Source: Cupriavidus sp. U2 | GTDB taxonomy: Bacteria > Pseudomonadota > Gammaproteobacteria > Burkholderiales > Burkholderiaceae | Direction of reading: 5' to 3' | Assembly: GCF_009663685.2 (NCBI RefSeq) | Contig: NZ_RCOG02000027.1 | Location: 78,239 to 142,238 of the forward strand | Length of the DNA stretch: 64,000 nt | Shown here: positions 8,569-18,258 of the stretch, piece by piece | Layout: every line of letters begins with the position of its first letter | How positions within the stretch are numbered: the stretch's first letter is position 1 | The notes under the pieces: generated by a model | Database searches by the model: none | Seen by the model: the letters and a program-made list of their open reading frames with translations, nothing else | What the model was told of the DNA's origin: nothing | Translations under genes and position numbers: made by a program

Positions 8569-9141
8569 ATGAGCACGATTCCGCAATGGCTTCATGACGA
8601 GGTCAACGACTATTTTGTTGTCCCGATTCGGACGACCCCGCACACCGTGCTCGATATCGGCGCGAATATTGGCGCATTTGCACTCCGCGCCCACCGCGAA
8701 TGGCCATCGGCCACCGTATTCTGCTATGAACCCATGCCATTCAACGTGGAAAAGCTGCGTGAAAACGTCGACGGCGCCTGGTGCCATATTTCCGCCAGCG
8801 CAGTGCGCGCCACAGCCGGCGAGGACGATATTCACGTCGGGGACATGTTTGTCACGGGCGGATTCTCGAAAGGCGCGCGCATGACAAACCAGACCATTCG
8901 CGTCCAATGTGTGGCAGCCAGCGGTCTGCCATCCTGCGATCTGGTGAAAATCGACACCGAGGGATCTGAAGTCGAGATTCTGTCGCATCTTAATCTCGAA
9001 AATACCCAGGTCATCATGCTTGAGCATCACAGCCTGAGCGATGCCGAAACCCTCAGAAAAATGCTCAGCCCCGTTTTTGAATTGGTGCATGACGAAACCT
9101 CGCGCGAGGTCGGCACCGAAGTGTATTTCCGGCGTGGCTAA
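8569..9141 (+). CDS. FkbM-family methyltransferase
   Basis: SAM-dependent methyltransferase of 190 residues. The SAM-binding motif I is VLDIGANIGAFALRAHREWP at about residues 27-46, followed by VFCYEPMPFNVEKL (motif II acidic residue). The FkbM signature is LVKIDTEGSEVEIL with a terminal MLEHHS block. The start at 8569 is supported by AAGAGG about 10 bp upstream. In-frame ATGs at 8422 and 8491 would add a hydrophobic stretch (MAISAGILPIILAAF), but they lack ribosome-binding sites. Base composition of gene and upstream region is visibly lower in GC than the neighbours, consistent with transfer. No glycosyltransferase cluster accompanies it; substrate unknown. Confidence 0.75.
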   Translation: MSTIPQWLHDEVNDYFVVPIRTTPHTVLDIGANIGAFALRAHREWPSATVFCYEPMPFNVEKLRENVDGAWCHISASAVRATAGEDDIHVGDMFVTGGFSKGARMTNQTIRVQCVAASGLPSCDLVKIDTEGSEVEILSHLNLENTQVIMLEHHSLSDAETLRKMLSPVFELVHDETSREVGTEVYFRRG

Positions 9142-9169
9142 CCATGCAAACGCGGGCCGGCGTTAGTCC

Positions 9170-9745
9170 TCATACCCCGGTAAATGCCGCATGCAACCGG
9201 GCAAGCGTGTGCCGCCCCGCGCGCACCACGGCTGTATCATGGGTGGTCTGGGCGCGCACGATCATCCCCTCGATACAGATAATCGCCTCTTCGGCGACCG
9301 CCTCTGGCTGATCCAGTCCCAGCTCCCGGGCGATGTCCCCGACAAAGGCCTGCAACGACGCCTTGTGCGATACCGCCTGTTCCAGTAGCCGGGCATCGTC
9401 GCCGGCACCGCCGCCCGATTCCGCCACCATATTGATAAAGGCGCAGCCGCGAAAATCCTCGCCCTCGAACCACTCGCCCAGCGTATCGGCCATGACGTCC
9501 AGATTCGGCCGCGCTGCCAGCCGGCGTCGCACACCCGTTTCAAACCACGTCATCCAGACGTCGTGCCGGCGCTGCAGATATTCGAAGATCAGATCGTTCT
9601 TCGACGCAAAGTGCCGATATAAAGACATTTTGGCCACACCCGATTCCGCAATGATGCGGTCGATGCCGGTGGCACGGTAGCCATCGCGATAAAACAGGCG
9701 TGCGGCGGTGTCGAGAATGCGGTCGCGAGCGGAAGGGGTGGCCAT
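9170..9745 (-). CDS. TetR/AcrR-family transcriptional regulator
   Basis: 191-residue repressor. The N-terminal helix-turn-helix is RILDTAARLFYRDGYRATGIDRIIAESGVAKMSLYRHFASKNDLI, the standard TetR block. The C-terminal ligand domain is NLDVMADTLGEWFEGEDFRGCAFINMVAE, typical of the subgroup often located beside NTF2-like/DUF1348 genes. A palindrome at 9787-9800 lies 42 bp upstream of the ATG. The same palindrome occurs twice before the NTF2-like gene near 18.1 kb, suggesting that this protein represses both itself and that gene. Confidence 0.88.
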   Translation of the reverse strand: MATPSARDRILDTAARLFYRDGYRATGIDRIIAESGVAKMSLYRHFASKNDLIFEYLQRRHDVWMTWFETGVRRRLAARPNLDVMADTLGEWFEGEDFRGCAFINMVAESGGGAGDDARLLEQAVSHKASLQAFVGDIARELGLDQPEAVAEEAIICIEGMIVRAQTTHDTAVVRAGRHTLARLHAAFTGV

Positions 9746-9786
9746 GGCGAGGTACGAGCTTCAGCGAAAAACACTGCCATTATAGT

Positions 9787-9800
9787 AGACAGGTCTGTCT
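9787..9800. promoter_or_regulatory. TetR-type operator AGACAG-N2-CTGTCT
   Basis: Perfect 6-bp arms AGACAG and CTGTCT with a 2-bp centre, preceded by T. It sits directly upstream of the TetR gene, in the position of an autoregulatory operator, and matches the pair of sites at 18168-18208. Confidence 0.65.
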
Positions 9801-9831
9801 CTGAGGCAGTGTACTCGCCGCTGCGGGCCAG

Positions 9832-10683
9832 TCACCCCGCCCCGTCCCGATCCGGCAACCGCGGCGTGAAACAACGCTGCTGGATATCGCCGCGACGCGC
9901 CACCAGCATGGTCGATTCCGGGATTTCTTCCCACACGCCCTGCACGTCGATCAGCGGCTCGGACAGTACGAGGAAGGCATCGTCCCCTGCAGCGATGATG
10001 CGCGGGTCATCGGGATAGAGCGCCCGCAACTGGCGAAACGACGTACTGTGGAACAGCGACCGTGAATCGCGTTCGCTGGAATAGCGCGCCGCCACGATCT
10101 GCTGCCCGTCGGTCACGCAGACGGTCATGTTGATGGGGTGCTCGATATCGTGCCGATGCCCGACCGACTCGATCAGCCCCACCATCTGCTCCAGTGCCCC
10201 CTGCGGATCGCGCTCCAGGCCGAATGTCAGTGCCAGGAAAAACATCACCTCGGAATCGGTCGAGCCCTCGATCCACCGGAACAGGTGCGGCGCCACGGAC
10301 ATCATCAGGTCCCGCCGCACCAGCGGGTAATCGCGGATAAGCCCATTGTGGGCAAACAGCCAGCGGCCAAACCGGAACGGGTGACAGTTCGTTTCCTGGG
10401 TCGGCGTGCCCGTGGCGGCCCGTATATGCGCCACGAACAGCGGCGCCCGTACCGCCCGCGCGGCCTCGCGCAGGTTGGTATCGCTCCAGGCCGGGTGCAG
10501 GCACCGATAGCGGAACGGCAGCTCGGAATGCCGCCCGTACCAGCCGACCCCGAAGCCGTCGCCATTGGTCGTGGTATGTCCGAGGCGGGAATTCAGGCTC
10601 TGGTCGATCAGCGAATGCTCGGGCTGAAACAGGACTGCCTCCATCGGAACGGAACGGCCCGAATAGGCCAGCCAGCGGCACAT
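9832..10683 (-). CDS. Class II glutamine amidotransferase (YafJ/EgtC-like Ntn hydrolase)
   Basis: 283-residue glutaminase-type protein. After Met removal Cys2 (MCRWLAYSG) would be the N-terminal nucleophile, as in Gn-AT class II enzymes. Conserved blocks are GDGFGVGWYG, LFVAHIRAATGTP, NCHPFRFGRWLFAHNG and STDSEVMFFL. The length and start match the stand-alone YafJ-like family. The function of these stand-alone proteins is not settled, although some relatives hydrolyse gamma-glutamyl amides. It is flanked by an outward-reading clsB and a same-strand TetR 87 bp downstream; no operon partner is obvious. Confidence 0.82.
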   Translation of the reverse strand: MCRWLAYSGRSVPMEAVLFQPEHSLIDQSLNSRLGHTTTNGDGFGVGWYGRHSELPFRYRCLHPAWSDTNLREAARAVRAPLFVAHIRAATGTPTQETNCHPFRFGRWLFAHNGLIRDYPLVRRDLMMSVAPHLFRWIEGSTDSEVMFFLALTFGLERDPQGALEQMVGLIESVGHRHDIEHPINMTVCVTDGQQIVAARYSSERDSRSLFHSTSFRQLRALYPDDPRIIAAGDDAFLVLSEPLIDVQGVWEEIPESTMLVARRGDIQQRCFTPRLPDRDGAG

Positions 10684-10927
10684 GATGCCTCCTCCAGTCT
10701 GTCAGTGCGGGATATCCACTTCAGCATAGCAAGTGGCCCGCCAGGATGCTGTTACGGCGCAATTGCGGGGCCGTCCTGTGGCAATTCCTACATTGGCTGC
10801 CGGGGACCGCGTTTCGATTCGGCCATGCCACGCGCCCAAAATACATCGAATACATCACGCTTGGCGGCCACTGGCCCGCTGCCCGCCCCTGATCTTCGCC
10901 GGGCACCATTCGTGCTACATGCCCGAA

Positions 10928-12169
10928 ATGGAGCACGCATGGACCACCGGAAACCGCCTGCAGTTGCTGGAAAACGGCGACGAATACTTCCCGCGCCTGA
11001 TCGCGGCCATCGGGGCGGCGCGCCATAGCGTGCTGCTGGAAACATTCATCCTGTTCGAGGACGACGTCGGCAGGCCGCTCGCCGATGCGCTGGCGGCGGC
11101 CGCGCGCCGTGGCGTCGCGGTCGGCATGACCGTGGACGGATTCGGCTCGGCCGACCTGTCGCCCGACTACCTTGCGAGGCTGGCCGAAGCGGGCGTCGTG
11201 GTGCGCGTGTTTGCGCCGGGGCGCCGGCTGCTGGGCAAGCGGACCAATCTCTTCCGGCGGCTGCATCGCAAACTGGTCGCCATCGACGGCGATCTGGCCT
11301 TCGTGGGTGGCATCAACCTGTCCGTCGAGCATCTGGTGCAGGCCAGCCCGTCCGCCAAGCAAGACTATGCCGTCGAGGTACAAGGCCCGGCTGCGCGCAT
11401 CATTCATGAATTCATGCGCGAAGCCAGCGGCGACCGGCCCGCCAGGCAGCCTCGCGCACCCATCCGGCGGGCACCCCCGCCCCACCCCACCGATCACGCC
11501 GCGCCCGGCTCCGTGCTCTTTGTCACACGCGACAACCAGGCACACCGCAATGACATCGAGCAGCAATATCTGGCAGCCATTCGCACGGCGCGACACCAGA
11601 TCGAGATCGCCAATGCCTATTTCCTGCCGGGATACCGGCTGCTGCAGGCAATCTGCAACGCCGCGCAGCGGGGTGTCGATGTGCGCCTGGTGCTGCAGGG
11701 CCGGCCAGACATGCTATGGGTCAAGCGCACCGTGGACATGCTGTACGCGCACCTGCGCGAATCGGGCGTGCGCATTTTCGAATACTGCGAGCGGCCCAAC
11801 CACAGCAAGGTGGCCGTGGTGGACGACGATTGGGCCACCGTGGGATCGAGCAACCTCGACCCGCTGAGCCTGTCGCTGAACCTCGAAGCCAACCTCGTGA
11901 TCCGCGACACCGCGTTCGTGGCATCGCTGCGGGACAACCTGCGCAACCTGATGTCCGCGCGCTGCCCCGAGGTCTGCGCCGCATCGAGGCCGCGCGGTGC
12001 GTGGTGGCATGGCATCGCCACGCCGCTGATCTTCCATTTCCTGCGCAAGTTTCCGGCGTGGGCCGGTTGGTTGCCGGCCCACACCCCGAAAATCGTGTCG
12101 CCGGTGCCAGTACCCGACACCCCGTCGCCAGAGCCGATGGTGCGTCAGACGCGACAGGACGGCCCATGA
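10928..12169 (+). CDS. clsB: Cardiolipin synthase B (phospholipase D superfamily)
   Basis: Makes cardiolipin by phosphatidyl transfer at the inner membrane. The 413-residue length equals E. coli ClsB, and the N-terminus MEHAWTTGNRLQLLENGDEYFPRL aligns with it. Two HKD motifs are present: HRKLVAIDGDLAFVGGIN (H113, K115, D120) and HSKVAVVDDDWATVGSSN in the C-half. The ATG at 10928 is chosen from this alignment; an ATG at 10919 is possible. The stop overlaps the next start as ATGA, so it is translationally coupled to a YbhN-like gene. The same two-gene order occurs in E. coli (clsB-ybhN). Confidence 0.9.
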   Translation: MEHAWTTGNRLQLLENGDEYFPRLIAAIGAARHSVLLETFILFEDDVGRPLADALAAAARRGVAVGMTVDGFGSADLSPDYLARLAEAGVVVRVFAPGRRLLGKRTNLFRRLHRKLVAIDGDLAFVGGINLSVEHLVQASPSAKQDYAVEVQGPAARIIHEFMREASGDRPARQPRAPIRRAPPPHPTDHAAPGSVLFVTRDNQAHRNDIEQQYLAAIRTARHQIEIANAYFLPGYRLLQAICNAAQRGVDVRLVLQGRPDMLWVKRTVDMLYAHLRESGVRIFEYCERPNHSKVAVVDDDWATVGSSNLDPLSLSLNLEANLVIRDTAFVASLRDNLRNLMSARCPEVCAASRPRGAWWHGIATPLIFHFLRKFPAWAGWLPAHTPKIVSPVPVPDTPSPEPMVRQTRQDGP

Positions 12170-13143
12170 CGACCGCCGCCAACCTGCGCCGCAGCCTGCG
12201 GCGCAACGTCCGATGGTCCATCGTCAAGCGCGTGGCGGGGCTGGTGTTCGTGGCGCTGGTGATCTACCTGATTTACCGGAGCCTCAGTGGCGTCGATTGG
12301 GCACAGGTCCTGCAGGCGCTGAAGCAGTACGACGCCGCAACGCTGCTGCCAGTGCTGGGGCTGGCCTGCGTCAGCTTCTCGCTGCATGCCTCGTTCGACC
12401 TGCTGGGGCGCCACTACACCGGGCATCACCTGTCCACGCCACGCGTCATGCTGATTGCCTTCATCGCCTATGTCTTCAACCTCAACGTCGGGGCGATGGT
12501 GGGCGGGCTGGGCATGCGGCTGCGGCTCTATTCGCGCGCCAATGTGAGCGGGTCCCAGGTGGCCGGCATCTACACCATCGCCATCATCACCAACTGGACA
12601 GGCTACATGCTGCTGGCCGGCGCGGTGCTGACGCTGGCAACCCCGGCGCTGCCGGCGGACTGGGGCATCACGCCATGGATGCTGCGCGCCGTGGGCGCGG
12701 CCATGCTGGCTTGCGGCCTGTTGTACTGGCTGGCGTGCGCCAAGGCTAGGACGCGCAGTGTGCGGTTCGGCCGGCATGTGTTCCGGCTGCCGGGTTTCCG
12801 CTTTGCGCTGGTGCAGAACGTGCTGTCGATCACCAACTGGATCGTGCTGGCGTGCATCATCGATCTGCTGTTGCCCAAGGCGGTCAGCCTGCCCCAGGCG
12901 CTGGCCGCCCTGCTGGTGGGTGCGGTGGCGGGCGCGCTGGCGCACATCCCGGCCGGTATCGGCGTGCTGGAAAGCGTATTCGTGGTGCTGCTGCGGCCCG
13001 TTGCGCCGGAGCACATCGTGGTGGCCGCCCTGATCGCGTACCGCGCGCTGTACTACCTGCTGCCCATGGTATTTGCCACGTCGGCCTATGCCTGGATGGA
13101 ACTGCGCGGCGCGCGGGCCGCCCGTCGCGCGCAGGCTGGATAG
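12166..13143 (+). CDS. ybhN: YbhN/UPF0104-family membrane protein (LPG synthase flippase-like fold)
   Basis: Integral membrane protein of 325 residues, with about eight helices. Blocks include FNLNVGAMVGGLGMRLRLYSR, LPGFRFALVQNVLSITNWI and AHIPAGIGVLESVFVVLL near the C-terminus. The last is the glycine-rich signature shared with the membrane domain of lysylphosphatidylglycerol synthetases. It overlaps clsB by 4 bp, so a role in phospholipid (cardiolipin-linked) transport or processing is likely but unproven. Followed by a gene in the opposite direction. Confidence 0.82.
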   Translation: MTTAANLRRSLRRNVRWSIVKRVAGLVFVALVIYLIYRSLSGVDWAQVLQALKQYDAATLLPVLGLACVSFSLHASFDLLGRHYTGHHLSTPRVMLIAFIAYVFNLNVGAMVGGLGMRLRLYSRANVSGSQVAGIYTIAIITNWTGYMLLAGAVLTLATPALPADWGITPWMLRAVGAAMLACGLLYWLACAKARTRSVRFGRHVFRLPGFRFALVQNVLSITNWIVLACIIDLLLPKAVSLPQALAALLVGAVAGALAHIPAGIGVLESVFVVLLRPVAPEHIVVAALIAYRALYYLLPMVFATSAYAWMELRGARAARRAQAG

Positions 13144-13199
13144 AAAAAAAGGCAGGCAGCGCGCCGGCGCCACCTGCCTCCAGCATCGATCTGCAAATT

Positions 13200-14606
13200 T
13201 CAGGCTGCCACCTTCAGTTGCGTCAGCTTGGCCTCGGCATCGCGCAGCGCGGTACGCAGGCCCTCTTCCACCACCGGGTGATAGAACGGCATGGCCAGCA
13301 TCTGCGAGATTGTCAGGTTCTGCTGGTACGCCCACGCCAGCAGATGCGCGATATTCTCGGCGCGCGGGCCGATCCATTCGGCACCCAGGAAGCGGCCCGT
13401 GGCCCGGTCGGCATAAATATGCATCAGACCCCGGTTTTTCAGCATCACACGGCTGCGGCCCTGATCCTCGAAGCTGACTTCACCGGTCACGAAGCGACCC
13501 TGGATCAGGTCCGCATGGCGCTTGCCCACCATGGCGATCTGCGGATCGGAGAACACCACGGCAATCGGCGCGCGTCGCGCCAGCGGACGCAGGTTCGGCC
13601 AGTGCGCGGCGTTCTCGCCGGCGATCCGGCCCTCGTCGGCCGCCTCGTGCAGCAGCGGCAGCACGTTGTTGGCGTCGCCGGCAATGAACACCGCCGCATC
13701 GCCACATTGCAGCGTGACCGGATCGAACACCGGCACGCCACGGGCGTCCAGTGCCAGCGCCGTGTTCTCCAACGCCAGGTTGTCGACGTTCGGCCGACGT
13801 CCCGTGGCAGCCAGCACGTACGCAAAACGCTCGGTCACCGGCTTGCCGTCCTCGCCCCGGAACGTGATCACCGCTTCGTCGCCCTCGCGGCGCATATCGG
13901 TCACGTTGGCATCGGGCAGCAGCGGGAATTCCGCATGGAAGGTCCTGGCCGCGTAAGCCCGGATTTCGGGATCGGACAACGGGCCCACGCCACCGCCAAC
14001 GCCGAACACGCGTACCCGCACGCCCAGCCGGGACAGCGCCTGCCCCAGTTCGAGCCCGATCACGCCGGGGCCGAACACGGCCACGCTGGCGGGCAGGTCC
14101 TGCCACGAGAACACGTCGTCGTTGATGATCAGACGGTCACCGAACACCGTGAACGACGGCGGCACGGCCGGACGCGATCCGGTGGCGATCACCACGCGGC
14201 TGGCCCGCACCACGGTATTGGCGCCCACCTGCAGCACCGTGTTGTCGATGAACTGTGCATAGCCGCGCAGGCGGTCTTCCTCGGGAATGTTGTCGACGCC
14301 GCGCACGACAAAGCCCACGAAACGGTCACGCTCGCTGCGTACGCGGTCCATGACCTGGCGGCCGTCGACGCGGACCGGCCCGTCCACGTGTACCCCGAAT
14401 GCGGCGGTATGGCGCGCCTCGTGGGCCGCCTCGGCTGCCGCGATCAGCAACTTCGACGGCATGCAGCCCACACGGGCGCAGGTGGTGCCATAGGCGCCGC
14501 CCTCGATGACCACGGCACGCTTGCCCGCGGCGATGGCCGCGCGATACGCTGCCAGCCCGGCGGTTCCTGCGCCAATCACTGCCACGTCGGTCTGAATCGT
14601 TTTCAT
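13200..14606 (-). CDS. Dihydrolipoamide dehydrogenase-like pyridine nucleotide-disulfide oxidoreductase
   Basis: FAD-dependent dithiol oxidoreductase, 468 residues, the length of class I disulfide reductases. It has the FAD motif VIGAGTAGLAAYRAA, redox-active Cys pair C43-C48 in GTTCARVGCMPSK, an NAD-binding segment VAVFGPGVIGLELGQAL, a second FAD motif FIAGDAN, and the C-terminal dimer-interface base in YHPVVEEGLRTAL (His plus Glu). It lies 208 bp downstream of the peroxiredoxin-glutaredoxin fusion on the same strand, so it may supply reducing power for peroxide or glutathione metabolism rather than for a 2-oxoacid dehydrogenase. No E1/E2 genes are nearby. Confidence 0.85.
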   Translation of the reverse strand: MKTIQTDVAVIGAGTAGLAAYRAAIAAGKRAVVIEGGAYGTTCARVGCMPSKLLIAAAEAAHEARHTAAFGVHVDGPVRVDGRQVMDRVRSERDRFVGFVVRGVDNIPEEDRLRGYAQFIDNTVLQVGANTVVRASRVVIATGSRPAVPPSFTVFGDRLIINDDVFSWQDLPASVAVFGPGVIGLELGQALSRLGVRVRVFGVGGGVGPLSDPEIRAYAARTFHAEFPLLPDANVTDMRREGDEAVITFRGEDGKPVTERFAYVLAATGRRPNVDNLALENTALALDARGVPVFDPVTLQCGDAAVFIAGDANNVLPLLHEAADEGRIAGENAAHWPNLRPLARRAPIAVVFSDPQIAMVGKRHADLIQGRFVTGEVSFEDQGRSRVMLKNRGLMHIYADRATGRFLGAEWIGPRAENIAHLLAWAYQQNLTISQMLAMPFYHPVVEEGLRTALRDAEAKLTQLKVAA

Positions 14607-14814
14607 GTGCGTTTCCTGTTCGTGAGTCTTTGCATCAATCGGCGGATGGGATGACACAGTCCTCGCCATGGCGCGGTCAGGGCGATGCCATCGGGTCCGG
14701 CGACTGCCGGCCCGCACCGCCGCCGGCTGGCCGGCGGAAGGTTGCGGGAGCATTGCGGGGGCGATAAAAGGTGCCCAGGACACCGGCCGGGGGAGCCGGG
14801 CCCGGGCGGGAGGA

Positions 14815-15549
<735 letters not shown>

Positions 15550-15649
15550 CGAAATCACTCCTTGGGTGAGTTAGGCGCCACGTGTTGTGGCGATGGAGTG
15601 GATTGTCGCGGTCTGAATGTGATCCGTAAAATTCATTGTCTCAACCAAG

Positions 15650-15690
15650 CCGATTGAAACTTTCTATGATCAATCGGAGGAATCCGATTG
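15650..15690. promoter_or_regulatory. Three alternating CCGATTG/CAATCGG repeats upstream of PGdx
   Basis: CCGATTG occurs at 15650-15656 and 15684-15690, and its inverse CAATCGG at 15671-15677. The three copies form two overlapping inverted repeats. They lie about 100 bp upstream of the PGdx start and about 95 bp upstream of the dipeptidase start. The arrangement suggests a dimeric activator or repressor site, possibly for a peroxide regulator, but it does not fit the full OxyR spacing. Confidence 0.45.
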
Positions 15691-15785
15691 CTTTTGACTA
15701 TCAGATACGGTTTTGACTGCTTCCGCTCGCACATCGTCGTCGTTATCATGCGGGCACACAAAAACCATGAAGGGACAACCGCTCC

Positions 15786-17531
15786 ATGACTCGCCTGCCC
15801 ATCCGGCTACCCGCCGCGACCCTGCTGGCCGCCACCCTGTTCGCCCTCGGCGCCACGAGCGCCACCAGCGCCACGGCGGCCACGCTGGCCAAACCGGAAC
15901 TGGACCAGCTGGTGGCCAGCGCCACGGCCACCCCGCCCGCCAGCTTCGGCGCATTCCTGGACGCTGCCGTCAAGGCCGATCCAAAGCTCGCTGCTTCGGT
16001 GCGCGCCTACCGGGCCAGGCGGCCGCTCAAGGGCGACGACCTGGTCAACATCGGGCGCCTGCTGGGCGTCTACAACCGCGTGCACAACCAGCAGGCGGTG
16101 CTCGACAGCATCACCGAAATGGTGGCGCTACGCACCGTGCGCGACGACAAGGTGCCGCAGCACGAAAACCCGGCCATCGTCGCGTTCGGCAAGCTCGTCG
16201 AGCGCATGGCCAACGACTTCGGCCTGCAGTTCCGCAACGTGGACAATCGCGTGTTCGAGGTGACGCTGCCGGGCCAGGGCAAGGAGACCTTCGGCATCCT
16301 TACGCACGCCGACGTGGTGCCCGTGGTGGCCGACGAATGGGTGCTCGACGACGGCACGAAGCTTGACCCGTTCCAGGTCACGCGCGTGGGCGACTACCTC
16401 TACGGCCGCGGCACCATCGACGACAAGGGATCGATTGCGGCGGCGCTCTTCGCCATGAAGACCGTGCGCGAGAGCGGCGTGCCGCTGGCGCGCACGATTC
16501 GCCTGATGATCGAGACCACCGAGGAAACCGGCGGCGACGGCATGAAGTACTACCGCGACAAGACCACCCTGCCGGAGTACAACATCGTGCTCGACAGCAA
16601 GTACCCGGCCGTGGTGGCCGAAAAGGGCTCTGGCGCGCTGACCGTGCGCTTTCCGGACCAACCCACCGACGGCAAGCAGGCGGCCATCGTCGCGATGGCC
16701 GGCGCCGCATCGGCAAACGCGATTCCGCAGACGGCCACCGCGCGTATTGCCGGCGGCGACCTGAACGCCGTGGCCGCCACGCTGGAGCAGGCGCGGGCGG
16801 CCTTCATCGCCCAGCAAGCCGCGCAGGGCAAGTTCACGATCGACATCGCACGCAGCGGCGACGCCATCGACGTGAAGGTCACTGGCTCGTCGGCCCACGG
16901 GTCGCGCCCCGAAGAAGGCGTGAATCCCGTGCCGCGCCTGGCGATGTTCCTGCAGGCGTCGGGGGTGCCATTCGCGGACAACCAGTACGCGCGCGCCACG
17001 CGCTACCTGACGGACCTGTACGGCACCGGCTACCTGGGCGAGAAGATGGATGTGGGCTACCGCGACGACTTCATGGGCCCGCTGACGATGTCGCCAACGC
17101 TGATCCGCGAGCGCAACGGCAAGCTCGAGGTCACCGCCAACGTGCGCATGCCGCGCGGGTCCACGCCCGACGCCCTGCGTGCAAAGATCGCCGAGCGCAT
17201 CCAGGCCTGGGCTGCACAGACGCACACCGCGCTGGAGATCCAGCATGAACAGGGCGACTGGATGGCCCGCGACCCCAAGGGCGCGTGGCTCTCAACGCTG
17301 CTGAACATCTACGGCGACACCACCGGGCTCGAAGCCAGGCCAGTGCCCACGGCCGGCAGCACGACGGCCAAGCTGATGCCGAACGCCATCAACTTCGGCC
17401 CGGCCATGCCCGGCAAGAAGTACACCGCGCACAACGCCAAGGAGTACAAGGAAGTCTCCGACCTGAACCTGGACATGCAGATGTTCACGGAGATGCTGGT
17501 GCGCGTGGGCAACCTGCAGAAGATGCAGTGA
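15786..17531 (+). CDS. Exported M20-family dipeptidase
   Basis: Zinc aminoacyl-dipeptidase of 581 residues with a Sec signal (MTRLPIRLPAATLLAATLFALGAT). The metal-site blocks of the M20 family are in order: GILTHADVVPV (His ligand), YGRGTIDDKGSIAA (bridging Asp), MIETTEETGGDGM (catalytic Glu plus ligand Glu) and NIVLDSKYP. The terminal ligand is in AMPGKKYTAHNAKEY. A lid domain is inserted at about residues 290-430. The signal peptide places it in the periplasm, unlike cytoplasmic PepV, so a role in peptide scavenging is likely. Ends in a strong terminator. Confidence 0.88.
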   Translation: MTRLPIRLPAATLLAATLFALGATSATSATAATLAKPELDQLVASATATPPASFGAFLDAAVKADPKLAASVRAYRARRPLKGDDLVNIGRLLGVYNRVHNQQAVLDSITEMVALRTVRDDKVPQHENPAIVAFGKLVERMANDFGLQFRNVDNRVFEVTLPGQGKETFGILTHADVVPVVADEWVLDDGTKLDPFQVTRVGDYLYGRGTIDDKGSIAAALFAMKTVRESGVPLARTIRLMIETTEETGGDGMKYYRDKTTLPEYNIVLDSKYPAVVAEKGSGALTVRFPDQPTDGKQAAIVAMAGAASANAIPQTATARIAGGDLNAVAATLEQARAAFIAQQAAQGKFTIDIARSGDAIDVKVTGSSAHGSRPEEGVNPVPRLAMFLQASGVPFADNQYARATRYLTDLYGTGYLGEKMDVGYRDDFMGPLTMSPTLIRERNGKLEVTANVRMPRGSTPDALRAKIAERIQAWAAQTHTALEIQHEQGDWMARDPKGAWLSTLLNIYGDTTGLEARPVPTAGSTTAKLMPNAINFGPAMPGKKYTAHNAKEYKEVSDLNLDMQMFTEMLVRVGNLQKMQ

Positions 17532-17556
17532 TGCAATGAAGCCGTGATGCAAGACG

Positions 17557-17580
17557 CCCTCTCCCGCTGGCGGGAGAGGG
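17557..17580. terminator. Rho-independent-type hairpin after the dipeptidase
   Basis: CCCTCTCCCG (17557-17566) pairs with CGGGAGAGGG (17571-17580) around a CTGG loop. The perfect 10-bp stem lies between convergent genes, with A-rich DNA next to it; probably bidirectional. Confidence 0.6.
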
Positions 17581-17611
17581 AAACCACCGCGCGCTCCCGG
17601 TGGGCGGCGCC

Positions 17612-18091
17612 TCAGAACCCCAGATCGCTCAGGCCCGGATGGTCATCGGGCCGGCGGCCCAGCGGCCAGTGGTACTTGCGGTCCACCTCGCGGATCGGCG
17701 CGTCGTTGATGCACGCGAACCGGCGGCGCATCAGGCCGTTTTCGTCGAATTCCCAGTTCTCGTTACCGTACGACCGGAACCAGTTGCCCGAGTCGTCGTG
17801 CCACTCGTACGCAAAGCGCACCGCGATGCGGTTGCCGTCGTGCGCCCAGAGTTCCTTGATCAGCCGATAGTCGAGTTCCTTCTGCCATTTGCGCGTCAGG
17901 AAGGCCACGATATCGTCGCGTCCGTTCACGAATTCGGCACGGTTGCGCCAGGCGCTGTCGACCGTATAGGCCAGCGCCACGCGGTGCGGGTCACGCGTGT
18001 TCCAGCCGTCTTCGGCCGCGCGCACCTTGGCGGCGGCGGTCTCCAGCGTGAACGGCGGCAGGGGTGGACGAACTTCGGGTTGGCTCGACAT
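17612..18091 (-). CDS. NTF2-like/DUF1348 family protein
   Basis: 159-residue cytoplasmic protein of the nuclear-transport-factor-2 fold, DUF1348 type. Blocks recalled for this family are AEDGWNTRDPHRVALAYT, SAWRNRAEFVNGRDDIVAFLTRKW, RIAVRFAYEWHDDSGNWFRSYGNENW and INDAPI. Molecular function is unknown. The ATG at 18091 has AAGGAG 7 bp upstream. Two copies of a TetR-type palindrome at 18168-18208 precede it, identical in arms to the operator of the TetR gene at 9170-9745, so it is probably derepressed by that regulator's ligand. Confidence 0.82.
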   Translation of the reverse strand: MSSQPEVRPPLPPFTLETAAAKVRAAEDGWNTRDPHRVALAYTVDSAWRNRAEFVNGRDDIVAFLTRKWQKELDYRLIKELWAHDGNRIAVRFAYEWHDDSGNWFRSYGNENWEFDENGLMRRRFACINDAPIREVDRKYHWPLGRRPDDHPGLSDLGF

Positions 18092-18167
18092 GGGAAGGCT
18101 CCTTGGGAATCGGAAAAACCTGGAAATCAATCGGAAATCGGTGCCAAAGCTGGCAAGATCCATATGT

Positions 18168-18208
18168 AGACAGATCTGTCTCATAGTGTTGAGTAGACAG
18201 ATCTGTAT
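18168..18208. promoter_or_regulatory. Tandem TetR-type operators AGACAGATCTGTCT and AGACAGATCTGTAT
   Basis: The first site (18168-18181) is a perfect 14-bp palindrome. The second (18195-18208) keeps the 12-bp core AGACAGATCTGT. They are 27 bp apart centre to centre and lie 77-117 bp upstream of the NTF2-like gene. Both share their arms with the site at 9787-9800. Confidence 0.7.
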
Positions 18209-18258
18209 GTCAAGCGGCAATTCGTCGCAGCGCCCGGCTTGTGTGCGATCCGGGGCCG

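Noticed and set aside
15650..15690. Canonical OxyR box
   Set aside because: Only one ATTG-N7-CTAT half resembles the consensus; the four-element ATAG-N7-CTAT-N7 spacing is not met.
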